The position numbers and the translations under genes are program-made. The notes under the pieces are model-generated. The model saw only the letters and a list, made by a program, of their open reading frames with translations, made no database searches and was not told where the DNA came from. From assembly GCF_000828055.2 (NCBI RefSeq), contig NZ_CP010523.2:3348001-3412000 (forward strand): a stretch of DNA of 64,000 nucleotides, written 5' to 3'. How positions within the stretch are numbered: the stretch's first letter is position 1; each line of letters starts with the position of its first letter. The DNA is from Klebsiella variicola (GTDB lineage Bacteria; Pseudomonadota; Gammaproteobacteria; Enterobacterales; Enterobacteriaceae). Of this stretch, positions 45,001 through 51,981 are shown piece by piece.

Positions 45001-45354
45001 CTCTGTCGTGCGTCCCATTTCCTGCGCAGCCAGATCCAGCGCTTTCATTTCAGCAGTAGTCGCACCGGTGATGGCCTGCAGGTCTGATAATGCCTGTCCA
45101 TATTGTCTGGACGTGGTGACGATCGTACCGATGGAAATGCCGGCTCCTGCCAGCCCCGCCAGCCGGCTGGCCATCCCGGATATCGACAGACCGACCTTTT
45201 TATAGGCGTCCTCCGTCTTTTTCGCGTCCGCCTGGGCATTACGGTTGAACCGTCGTGACTGGTTCTCCGCATCGCCATACGCTCCCAGCAGCTGGGATTT
45301 AAAACTGGCTGCGTTCAGGTGCAGCCCGACCGCTAAAGATGCGACGTCTGCCAT
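42019..45354 (-). CDS. tail length tape-measure protein H
   Basis: A 1,111-residue protein with long helical and coiled-coil stretches, a TMP core (about 60-330: AQEMGRTTEYSASQAAEALK), hydrophobic segments near 530-560 and 960-1000, and a C-terminal domain. The length would set a tail of siphovirus size. The ATG at 45352-45354 is chosen over one 10 codons upstream because GAGGG lies ten bases before it and the N-terminus MADVASLAVGLHLNAASFKS is typical. It overlaps the stop of the frameshifted GT product. Confidence 0.9.
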   Translation of the reverse strand: MADVASLAVGLHLNAASFKSQLLGAYGDAENQSRRFNRNAQADAKKTEDAYKKVGLSISGMASRLAGLAGAGISIGTIVTTSRQYGQALSDLQAITGATTAEMKALDLAAQEMGRTTEYSASQAAEALKLMASAKPELLKTSDGLQKATNSALILAQAAGTTLPDATRTLALSLNQYGASAQEADRYINVLAAGAKYGSSEIVDTAAAIKNGGVAAAQAGVGFEQLNAAIQVLAEREIKGGEAGTALRNVILNLEKGTDKSLKPSVVGLSQALTNLSGKNLSTAQAVKLFGVENLNAASILVQNRSKLDELTASLTGTKTAHEQASIRVNNLNGDLLGLSSAFEGMVIKIGQSSNGPLRSGIQVATEALNSLADNFNTVSSVALYSLIPVLSTKLTAGLRENIAAWRESQAAVKARAQADADIARKTLDSTAAILKQNDAEFGHYRQMERTAKQYGMNISYQDEFTRLIRQETEQTNLASQAKLKLAAANRQLSISARAASVAVGLARGALNLIGGPFGAAMLAGSGLLYFHEKAKEARQSAIDLKDAVVETSEALMRLSLNQLNVKQFDLEDQYENQVVQRNQLMKEIQDADSRIDSLKAFDPFGQLEGVTKGQARARADLDSVNEGLRKTEENIKRVSDAKTLAQLGLSGKITSLTDDLKGALSTPPKETGDGNPWGGDGGTGTGKGSKSKVDQFKTLRQQIEEAHASSLARINLQEKDSNRELQEAAKKNGASDADLQRTLLMNAENYQKQRLDLAAQYSPAQETLRKEQEASRDLAELFKARLLDEKEYQAARITLARDTAKELLQAHADEIAAPALDIAGEVDPLVSLRNQLAQRQALLQAYYQGSAISKEQYEMLMQKATKESADAQYQTSLELYRSQGEFQSLAVGLFETAHERSSNFLTSMLTRTRSFKENMADLFSSLTQSIIKNLVDMAAQALVTSSVMQTIMGVVGVGTSVVTGAAGAGSGTAIQNAASNFQFNAKGGVYDSPSLSAYSNQVYDSPQFFAFAKGAGVFGEAGPEAIMPLTRAGDGSLGVRAVGGGQNAGASEGPKVYITIEGGNTSTQAPSGFEQFGQQIGSFVEKKYRELMAQDMRPGGMVWNAVKGQR

Positions 45355-45952
45355 TACATTAATGCCCTCATGACTGCCGCGCATTCATCATCGACCCGGG
45401 ATGGCGCAGGTGTGGTTTCGGTAGGTGGCGCGTTTTCATCGACAGGACGGCGGAAAGTGCCTTGTTTCAGGAAGTAGGCTCGCCAGTGGTACAGAGTGTT
45501 GGCCGGCAATGCGGCAATTTTGGATGGGTCAGGCTCGCCCCAGCGGTCGGCCAGCCAGAAGATCAGCTCCAGCCAGGGCGAGTCACTCAGTTTTTTTCCG
45601 CTTCCTCCAGCTTGCCGATTGCGTGTTGCTTCACTTTTTCCACAGCGGCCAGCAGTTCGGGGTTTTCATGGGCCTTCAGCAGCTCGGCTGCCGTGGGTTT
45701 AAATTCATCCGGAATGGCCGTTCCATCCGGCTGAACCAGTGCATCGATGACGATCTGAATGACTTGCTCCGATGCCTCGCGCGCTGCGCCAGCTTTTGCG
45801 GTTTCAGCCATTTTCTCTTCGTAGCTGATGAGGTAATCCCCGGTCAGGCGGCGGATGAATACGGTGGCGCCAAATAACTCGGTTTTAATGACGGTTGGCT
45901 CCGATTTAAGCAACGCGGATTTCAGCGTGGACAGGTAATCTTTATCTTTCAC
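45354..45952 (-). CDS. tail assembly chaperone GT (-1 frameshift product)
   Basis: Gene G (45587-45952) ends GAA AAA AAC TGA. The heptamer A AAA AAC at 45590-45596 is a classic -1 slippery site. After slipping, translation continues KLSDSPWLELIFWLADRWGE for 78 more codons and stops at TAA 45354-45356, overlapping the tape-measure ATG. This reproduces the lambda G/GT arrangement, in which the G-T fusion and G form the chaperone that recruits the tape measure and tail tube. The T part has no start of its own. Confidence 0.8.
45587..45952 (-). CDS. tail assembly chaperone G
   Basis: The 121-residue protein begins MKDKDYLSTLKSALLKSEPT and is acidic and helical, as in lambda gpG. It lies between the major tail protein and the tape measure. 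It ends three codons after the frameshift site and is made as the main product. It is absent from the finished virion in the known systems. Confidence 0.85.
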   Translation of the reverse strand: MKDKDYLSTLKSALLKSEPTVIKTELFGATVFIRRLTGDYLISYEEKMAETAKAGAAREASEQVIQIVIDALVQPDGTAIPDEFKPTAAELLKAHENPELLAAVEKVKQHAIGKLEEAEKN

Positions 45953-45965
45953 AGGTAGTCCTTAA

Positions 45966-45991
45966 AAATAAAAAGCCACCCTAAGGTGGCT
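45966..45991 (-). terminator. terminator after major tail protein gene
   Basis: AGCCACC/GGTGGCT with loop TTAG is followed on the minus strand by TTTTTATTTTTA. It separates the abundant tail tube protein from the chaperone gene, which could lower expression of the latter. Confidence 0.7.
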
Positions 45992-46009
45992 GTTTACAGG
46001 TTAAGTTAA

Positions 46010-46471
46010 TCAGGCGCCGCCGGAGACAGCCACGGTTCCCCAGGTGATCTTGTTCTGTTTACCCTGAACAGTGATCTGGATGACCTCATTCGCCGGAGCG
46101 GCGATTTCATTCATCTGCCAGCCGGACAGCGCCAGGAGCATCGTCGCGGTTCGCTTGTTGGGTAATTCGACGTATAACTGGATGGTCTTGCGGGCCTCTG
46201 CTGCGTTCAGCAGCGCGGCAAAATCGGTATTGCCCGGATCATCAATGAAGCCCAGCGACTTTTCAGGCCCGTCAGGCAGATCGCTGATGGACTGTTTCTG
46301 CTTATCCAGTAACGTGGTGCAGTCGACAAAGCCCCCCGTCTGCCCCATTGCACCCAGCGCTTTACAGTTAATCAGCGGTTTCAGCGCTGACGTGGCAGCG
46401 CCAGGCTCCCCGTATTTCACAATGGTGCCCGCCGGCAACATCGCATATTCAGGCGAAGTTTTATCAGCCAT
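46010..46471 (-). CDS. major tail (tube) protein V
   Basis: The 153-residue protein begins MADKTSPEYAMLPAGTIVKY and shows the tail-tube motif region GSIR-free core with LNAAEARKTIQLYVELPNKR and GWQMNEIAAPANEVIQITVQ. It polymerises into the hexameric tail tube. The start at 46471 has GAGAG upstream. Lambda gpV is longer because of an extra Ig domain that is absent here. Confidence 0.85.
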   Translation of the reverse strand: MADKTSPEYAMLPAGTIVKYGEPGAATSALKPLINCKALGAMGQTGGFVDCTTLLDKQKQSISDLPDGPEKSLGFIDDPGNTDFAALLNAAEARKTIQLYVELPNKRTATMLLALSGWQMNEIAAPANEVIQITVQGKQNKITWGTVAVSGGA

Positions 46472-46502
46472 GTTTCTCTCTCTTTTTATACGGCAGCGGA
46501 TG

Positions 46503-46904
46503 CTACCTGTTTTCAATGCCGTTTCGGATTTCCACGGTTAACACGCGCAAAACGGTCTGGAGGTTGTAATCCAGGGCGGGTCGGATAAAGGGGTCTGCAA
46601 CCTGTTTAACCGTGCCAAACTCCTGCGCCAGCGCCTTCATATGGTGCTGCTTGCTGGGGCCGACACGGAGCGTTACAACCGCGTTCCCTTTACCCTTGCG
46701 GGTGGAAGAGCGGATTTTGATTGAGTCCCGCATGTGCGGCCCGGCGGACGTTTCGTCAAAGCCGGCATGCTGCTTCATATCTTCCTCGACGACCTTTAGC
46801 GCTTCGCGCCCGGCATCCCGCAATACCTTCGTCGCCACTTTTTCGCCCAGGGCCATTAACTGCCGCTCCAGCTCATCCAGCCCTTTAACTTCCATTCGGA
46901 TCAC
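46503..46904 (-). CDS. head-tail joining / HK97 gp10-family protein
   Basis: The 133-residue protein begins MIRMEVKGLDELERQLMALG, the hallmark opening of HK97-gp10 family minor structural proteins, and ends with FGTVKQVADPFIRPALDYNL. It is basic and helps complete the tail or neck. Its ATG overlaps the stop of the frameshifted tail-completion gene. Confidence 0.85.
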   Translation of the reverse strand: MIRMEVKGLDELERQLMALGEKVATKVLRDAGREALKVVEEDMKQHAGFDETSAGPHMRDSIKIRSSTRKGKGNAVVTLRVGPSKQHHMKALAQEFGTVKQVADPFIRPALDYNLQTVLRVLTVEIRNGIENR

Positions 46905-47289
46905 GAGGAGTCCTCCACGTAGTGAATGATGAAATCGCGGGTCAGGCGATACTGAATGCGACGATTCGTCAGCTGGTTTTTATCCTGGTGGATACCGCCT
47001 CGCTCCACATACTGAACCGGGATACCCTCCAGCTGGCCATGAACGACGGACTTCAGTTCCGTCCAGATTTTTTTATCCAGCTGCAGCAGTGAGGTGTAAT
47101 CATCGAGACGGTACAGATTCACCTGATACGGGCAGATACGATCCCCGTTCGCAACATTCCCGAGACCATCTCCGGGTCAGAGATACGCTGAAAGGTCGCT
47201 CCTTCCTGGACCATGTCCGGCAGTAAAAGCGGATACGCATTCATGCCGGTGATGCGCTCCAGCGCACCCTTAATCGCCAGCTCTATCAT
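46901..47289 (-). pseudogene. tail completion protein (DUF3168-like), frameshifted
   Basis: Two adjacent frames together give one DUF3168-type protein of about 129 residues. The N-terminal part MIELAIKGALERITGMNAYP ... RTGIVSA (47289 to about 47131) runs to a TGA at 47119-47121. The C-terminal part YQVNLYRLDDYTSLLQLDKK ... continues in the next frame to 46901. Restoring one base around 47129-47133, where a CCC run occurs, makes a continuous protein. Either the prophage tail gene is mutated or the sequence carries an error. A GTG start at 47122 could express only the C-terminal part. Confidence 0.75.
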
Positions 47290-47608
47290 GCCGCCCGTCA
47301 GCCTCCCCCGTGATAATGATCCGGTCTGTTTTGCGGTCGATATTCCGGACGGTATAAACCAGATTTTTCGTCGTGATTTTCCAGTCAATATCAACCAGCA
47401 CGCCCGGATAGACCGTAAACAGGCAGGTTTCCACCACTTGCTGCTGATCCAGCGTGCGGACTTTTCGCCCCGATACCAGCTCCCGTTTTGCCCACGCTTT
47501 TCCCGATTCAACCTGCTTTTCCGGTAGCGGTTCGCCCAGCGGCCCACGACCGGACTGAACGTAGCTAATTGCAATGCGACAGTTCATATCACCCGGTTTC
47601 AGGCTCAT
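47270..47608 (-). CDS. head closure protein (SPP1 gp16-type joining protein)
   Basis: The 112-residue protein begins MSLKPGDMNCRIAISYVQSG and resembles the phage head-tail joining family, with the beta-barrel stretch KRELVSGRKVRTLDQQQVVE and ILVDIDWKI-type strands. It closes the connector after DNA packaging. The ATG at 47606-47608 has GGAG ten bases upstream. It overlaps the genes on both sides. Confidence 0.78.
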   Translation of the reverse strand: MSLKPGDMNCRIAISYVQSGRGPLGEPLPEKQVESGKAWAKRELVSGRKVRTLDQQQVVETCLFTVYPGVLVDIDWKITTKNLVYTVRNIDRKTDRIIITGEADGRHDRAGD

Positions 47609-47922
47609 AGCGTATGCTCCTGCAGGGGGAAAAGAAGATGCCTCACCGCAGCGGTTTCCAGCCACTGTCCGGTATGGCCATTCAGATACGCATCGCTGAC
47701 CAGAAACTGAATGGCCAGCCGGATATCTTCATCCGCGATAAATCCGCGGACGGTCTCCGGGAGTGCCTTCAGCTCTTCATCACTGGTGACCAGCTTGCAG
47801 TAATAATCACGCTCGATGCTCCGCTGCGCGGCGTTCACCATTTGCGTGAGCATGGCGTCATGCTCCGTGAAATCCAGTTCCAGGCGTAGCTGGGTTTTCA
47901 CATCATCCAATGTCAGTATCAA
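47605..47922 (-). CDS. head-tail connector protein (gp6-like)
   Basis: The 105-residue protein starts MILTLDDVKTQLRLELDFTE, the standard opening of phage gp6-like connector proteins; the helical core runs through AAQRSIERDYYCKL and AIQFLVSDAYLNG. It forms the adaptor ring below the portal. Confidence 0.85.
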   Translation of the reverse strand: MILTLDDVKTQLRLELDFTEHDAMLTQMVNAAQRSIERDYYCKLVTSDEELKALPETVRGFIADEDIRLAIQFLVSDAYLNGHTGQWLETAAVRHLLFPLQEHTL

Positions 47923-48163
47923 AATCGCTGTCTCCCGGCTTCGGTTTCAGCGCACGTTCGGCATCCTCCGGCCATACCGCGATACGCCGCTTAACCAGTT
48001 CTTCGGCGCGCGATCCTTCAAAGCACGCGATATCTCCACGGGAATAACGGTGGTGCGGCCCAAGGAACACAACGGATTTACGCTCTGCCTGTGCGACCAC
48101 GGTCGCATGGTTGTCCTGTGTGCCTGTTTCTTCCGGCTCCACTGCTTTATTTTTCGCAGCCAT
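47903..48163 (-). CDS. small phage protein of the head module, unrecognised
   Basis: The 86-residue protein (MAAKNKAVEPEETGTQDNHA) has a disordered N-terminus and a compact central part (KSVVFLGPHHRYSRGDIACF). Similar small proteins lie between capsid and connector genes in HK97-like prophages; function is not established. AGGAGAATGTT precedes the ATG at 48163. It overlaps the connector gene by 20 bp. Confidence 0.7.
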   Translation of the reverse strand: MAAKNKAVEPEETGTQDNHATVVAQAERKSVVFLGPHHRYSRGDIACFEGSRAEELVKRRIAVWPEDAERALKPKPGDSDFDTDIG

Positions 48164-48176
48164 AACATTCTCCTGA

Positions 48177-48201
48177 AAAGGAAAAGCCCGCATATGCGGG
48201 C
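48177..48201 (-). terminator. terminator after the capsid gene
   Basis: The perfect palindrome GCCCGCATATGCGGGC is followed on the minus strand by TTTTCCTTTTC, 21 bp past the capsid stop. Confidence 0.65.
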
Positions 48202-48221
48202 CGTATTTACTGAGGGATGGG

Positions 48222-49508
48222 TTAGAACAGGACGCCGGTACCCAGCACCAGGCCTTCCGGATGACGGAAGCCAATATCATGCTCAGTAACAACACGGATT
48301 AGCGACTGGTTACGGGAAAACGCAGATACCAGGGTGCCATCGGCATCGATGTAAGAGGCTTCCTTCGAGAAGTCGACTTTCATATTGCCGTCTTCAGCGA
48401 TAACCACATCATTGAAGTCAGCAAAGTAAATCTCAGTCTCCTTACCCCCGGTCCCCAGATTCGCAGGGATCGCGCTGGTACGCTGAACCGGATATCCTTT
48501 AAGTAATCCCTGAGCCATTTCCGGATAGACTTTGTTGCCGTTGCCGTCACGCAGCCCAAACAACTTCATATAGGTACGGTTCGACATGCCCCAGCCGCTG
48601 CTGATCATATTGCTGTTGCCGTCCATCGCCATCAAAATGATCTTGTCCAGGTACTCGTCAACCGTGTTCAGGTTGATCGCTGCATCAGCTTCCCACGGCA
48701 GCAGGCGGTTCCACTGCGTCGCGCGCGCCTTCATACCAATCGGTGTATCGCCGGTACCGTCATCGCGCATAAAAGCTTTATCCTCACGCACTGAGATGGC
48801 GGTCAGAATATCCTGCAGGACCAGTTGCTCGACGTTGAATCCGGCGCGGCCAATCAGTGCATTGGAAATAGGCACCATCGCAATCAGAGTTTTCGCCGTA
48901 AGTTTTACATCATCAAAGCGTGTTTCTGATGTCTTGGCGTCTTTGTTTTCTCCTGTGTAGCTTGCCGTTGCTCCACCGGCCACGCGTGGTAGCGTCATAT
49001 TACCGTTAGGCAGCGGAACGGGACGGGCACCCAGCTTGCGGACGATGGTTCGGTCGCTCAGTAGCTCGATCACCTCACTGTGGAGGTTCTGCGGAATAAG
49101 CACACCACCGGACGCCGCTGCGGTGGAAATGGCCATCGATACGGACTGGTCATTCAGCTCTTCTGAAGCGAATTTTGCCGCGTCCTGCAGATTCCCTGCG
49201 CCTGCGGCGACAGACATAACCAGTCGGGTCATGCCAGCACCGGTGTACTGTTTCGGCTCCTGCTTAACAATAATGCCGGGGGCCTGCTGAGTCGCTTTCA
49301 CGGGTTTTGCGACCAGCGCCGCAGCACGTTCGGCGGCTTCCAGGCGTTCAATTTTGGCGCTGATATCAGTGAACTGCTGCTGCAGGTTCGCAAACTCCGT
49401 CAGCTGCTCCGCAGTCAGCGTGCTGCCGCTGGCGTCAATGGTTGCCAGGGCCTGAACCTGTTCGTTGATACCCGCACGCTGACGACGCAATTCTTCAATA
49501 TGTGGCAT
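48222..49508 (-). CDS. HK97-fold major capsid protein
   Basis: The 428-residue protein starts MPHIEELRRQRAGINEQVQA. A coiled-coil scaffolding delta domain (about 1-90) precedes the HK97-type shell domain (about 110-428: LRKLGARPVPLPNG-like P-loop region and VRVVTEHDIGFRHPEGLVLG C-terminus). The delta domain is normally removed by the head protease, encoded next upstream (49586-50506). It assembles the icosahedral prohead. Confidence 0.92.
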   Translation of the reverse strand: MPHIEELRRQRAGINEQVQALATIDASGSTLTAEQLTEFANLQQQFTDISAKIERLEAAERAAALVAKPVKATQQAPGIIVKQEPKQYTGAGMTRLVMSVAAGAGNLQDAAKFASEELNDQSVSMAISTAAASGGVLIPQNLHSEVIELLSDRTIVRKLGARPVPLPNGNMTLPRVAGGATASYTGENKDAKTSETRFDDVKLTAKTLIAMVPISNALIGRAGFNVEQLVLQDILTAISVREDKAFMRDDGTGDTPIGMKARATQWNRLLPWEADAAINLNTVDEYLDKIILMAMDGNSNMISSGWGMSNRTYMKLFGLRDGNGNKVYPEMAQGLLKGYPVQRTSAIPANLGTGGKETEIYFADFNDVVIAEDGNMKVDFSKEASYIDADGTLVSAFSRNQSLIRVVTEHDIGFRHPEGLVLGTGVLF

Positions 49509-49530
49509 TTTATTTCTCTCTTTTTAGACA

Positions 49531-49556
49531 TAAAAAAAGCAGCCTGCTGGCTGCTT
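49531..49556 (-). terminator. terminator between protease and capsid
   Basis: AAGCAGCC/GGCTGCTT with loop AGCA is followed on the minus strand by T7. It lies 30 bp after the protease stop. Confidence 0.7.
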
Positions 49557-49585
49557 AAGGTGACGCGGTTTGTGTTTGCGCCGGG

Positions 49586-50506
49586 TTACATTTTGGTTTG
49601 CAGATCCATCGCGGCTGCCTGCATCTGAATGGAGGTTTTTTGACGGGGTTGCTGATACTTTGCCGCGATAGTATTGATCGCCGCCTGGGGGTCAGAGACT
49701 TCATCCGCCAGGCCGGCAGACACAGCGCCAGGGCCAAAATACAGCCCCGCCTGCGTATCAATGACGGCCTGCTGCTTCAGGCCACGATATTCGGCCACCG
49801 ACCCCGTAAACGTCTCGTACATTTCGTCGATCATGCCCTGGAACATACCCAGCGACGCTTCACTCAGTGGTTCATGTTGGGTGCCGTTATTTTTGTTATC
49901 TCCCCGGTAAATGGTGGTGAACGTCAGCCCCATTTTTTCTTCCATCTTCGACGTATCGAGGTGCTCCATGATCACACCAATCGACCCCACGCCACTGGTC
50001 TGGCTGACGATGATTTTGCTGCAGGCCGATGCGATGAAATACGCGGCGGAGTACGCGCTGTAGTTCACAATCGCCGTGATGGGCTTCGTGTCGCGAGACT
50101 GATAAATGTAATCGGCCAGCTCCTTGCACCCCACCGCTGCGCCGCCACCGGAGTTAATATCCAGAACGATTTCGCTGATTGAGGGGTCGTTTAACGCCGC
50201 CTGCAGCTGCCCGCGGATCCGCTCGTAGCTGGTCAGCTCGGAGCACATCGCCGTAATCTGCCCCCGGCGTGGAACGAGAATGCCGTGAACGGGGATCACC
50301 GCCACCCCGCCGGTGGGCTGGACCTGCTCAGCAGCAGGTGATTTACCCGGATTCAATGCCATCTGAATGGCGGCATCTTCGGTGATTCCCTGAATACGGG
50401 GGATGAGCACCGCTTTCACGGAGTCCATTGTTTGCCGCGTCACGTAATGCGGCACGCCAAAGACCATATCTGCCAGGTGCGGCAGGTTAATTAATTTCGT
50501 TGTCAT
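49586..50506 (-). CDS. prohead protease, S49/ClpP-like
   Basis: A 306-residue S49-family serine protease. The oxyanion region is DINSGGGAAVG (about 116-126), the catalytic Ser is in QTSGVGSIGVI (about 170) and the basic residue is the Lys of the SppA-type pair in the following helix. It degrades scaffold and trims the capsid protein during head maturation. It is placed between portal and capsid as usual in HK97-like modules. Confidence 0.88.
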   Translation of the reverse strand: MTTKLINLPHLADMVFGVPHYVTRQTMDSVKAVLIPRIQGITEDAAIQMALNPGKSPAAEQVQPTGGVAVIPVHGILVPRRGQITAMCSELTSYERIRGQLQAALNDPSISEIVLDINSGGGAAVGCKELADYIYQSRDTKPITAIVNYSAYSAAYFIASACSKIIVSQTSGVGSIGVIMEHLDTSKMEEKMGLTFTTIYRGDNKNNGTQHEPLSEASLGMFQGMIDEMYETFTGSVAEYRGLKQQAVIDTQAGLYFGPGAVSAGLADEVSDPQAAINTIAAKYQQPRQKTSIQMQAAAMDLQTKM

Positions 50507-50542
50507 GTTGTCTTCCAGGTCATCCCGCGCGGCGGGAAATAA

Positions 50543-51802
50543 TCAGGCTCTGGCCAGAAGGGTTTCGATTTCGGCCAGCTGTTTTGCTGTCGGCGATTTA
50601 TCGCCAGGAAGGATCTTCGCGCTGTCGACCATATTGAGCGGCGTCAGGTATTTATCCCCGCCGGCAATTGGCGGCAGATTCTCCATACGCCGGATATCGT
50701 TAGTGGATAGCCATCCCCACTGGCGGCCCAGCGCATAAGATTCATAGCGTGATTTCTGATCGCCTCGCAGCAGCCCGGAAACATTGAACTCGATGTACAA
50801 ATCGCGGCGTTCGCTGGGCAGAAGCAGATCGCGCTGCAGCGCACCCTCATGGCGTTTCAGCCAGGCCAGCAGCGTATACATCACGAACTGCAGGCCCTGG
50901 TGCTCGATGTTGTTGTTGGTTGCTTTCGCCAGCATCTGCACCATATGTGGCGGGATTTTATAGAGCCGGCAGACCTCTTCCACGCCCCACTGCCGCGACT
51001 GTAGCAGCTGCGCCTTTTCGTTATCCTGCGACAGTTGTTTGTAGCTCATACCCTCCTGCAGCAATGCCACAGAGAACATATTGTGAATACCGGAATGGCG
51101 CTCGGTCCATTTCGCCAGCAGGCGATCAATAGCATCCTGGCTTTTAATGGTCGCAGCCTCTTTCGGACGCTCTATCACCCCGCTCATCGTTGTCCCGCGC
51201 CGGAATGTCGCGGCCGCATGCTCCTCAACCGCCAGATTCAGCCCCAGAACATCGGCGTTCGTCTGAATTGGGGAACTGCCGATATAGCCATCCAGAGAAA
51301 AGACCTTCACATGGTGCATCATGCGCATCGGCAGAATTTCGCCGACTTCCGGGAGTTGGTAATACGGCATACCGTCCGGCCCTTTCAGCACTATGACCTT
51401 TTTCGGGTTAATGGGGATCAGCTCTTTCGGGTAGCCTTTTCCGTCCCGTTCGATGATTGAGTAGCAATTTCCCTCAAGCCCCAGCAACCCCTGCTGCTGC
51501 TCGAAATACTCGAATGAGGTGTCTTTCCTGTTGGGCTGGGAGTGAATCAGGTCATAAACCGGGTGGTCCGTCGCACGCTGGCGCCCGCCATTTTTATCCC
51601 GCCGGTAGAGTTCGCACGGCAGCTGCGCGACTGACTCCGCCAGGAGGGTGACACAGGCCCGGACCGCTGAAAGTCCAAGAGCGGTTTCCGGCGTGATTAT
51701 GATGCCAGTTTTGCTCTGGCTTGAACGAACCCCGCCCAGCATGGCTTCCCAGAAGCTATTACCCGAGTATTGTCGGCCCCTGAACATCTGGGGTAGGAAC
51801 AT
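50543..51802 (-). CDS. portal protein, HK97 family
   Basis: The 419-residue protein has the HK97 portal layout with ETALGLSAVRACVTLLAESV near residue 45 and WGVEEVCRLYKIPPHMVQML near 265, ending LLARA. It forms the dodecameric portal at one capsid vertex. Its ATG overlaps the stop of the 59-aa membrane protein gene. Confidence 0.92.
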   Translation of the reverse strand: MFLPQMFRGRQYSGNSFWEAMLGGVRSSQSKTGIIITPETALGLSAVRACVTLLAESVAQLPCELYRRDKNGGRQRATDHPVYDLIHSQPNRKDTSFEYFEQQQGLLGLEGNCYSIIERDGKGYPKELIPINPKKVIVLKGPDGMPYYQLPEVGEILPMRMMHHVKVFSLDGYIGSSPIQTNADVLGLNLAVEEHAAATFRRGTTMSGVIERPKEAATIKSQDAIDRLLAKWTERHSGIHNMFSVALLQEGMSYKQLSQDNEKAQLLQSRQWGVEEVCRLYKIPPHMVQMLAKATNNNIEHQGLQFVMYTLLAWLKRHEGALQRDLLLPSERRDLYIEFNVSGLLRGDQKSRYESYALGRQWGWLSTNDIRRMENLPPIAGGDKYLTPLNMVDSAKILPGDKSPTAKQLAEIETLLARA

Positions 51803-51981
51803 TATTTACCTCCGCCATTGCTGATGCCGGAGGAAAAGGCCCGGGTTGTCATATATGACCAGCCCAGACAAATAATCCCTCCTGTTATCAATCCCACTGA
51901 TGGAGAAATAAGCCAGGCACCTGCGGATAACAATCCAGCACCAGTGAGGCCGACAATAAAACTCAGAACTGAAATTAGCAT
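51802..51981 (-). CDS. small membrane protein between terminase and portal (59 aa)
   Basis: The 59-residue protein starts MLISVLSFIVGLTGAGLLSA and has two hydrophobic helices (about 2-24 and 28-44) and a polar Ser/Gly tail. Tiny membrane proteins occur at exactly this place in e14/HK97-like prophages (YmfR-type). Its ATG overlaps the terminase stop and its stop overlaps the portal start, which indicates a real translated gene. Function is unknown. Confidence 0.75.
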   Translation of the reverse strand: MLISVLSFIVGLTGAGLLSAGAWLISPSVGLITGGIICLGWSYMTTRAFSSGISNGGGK

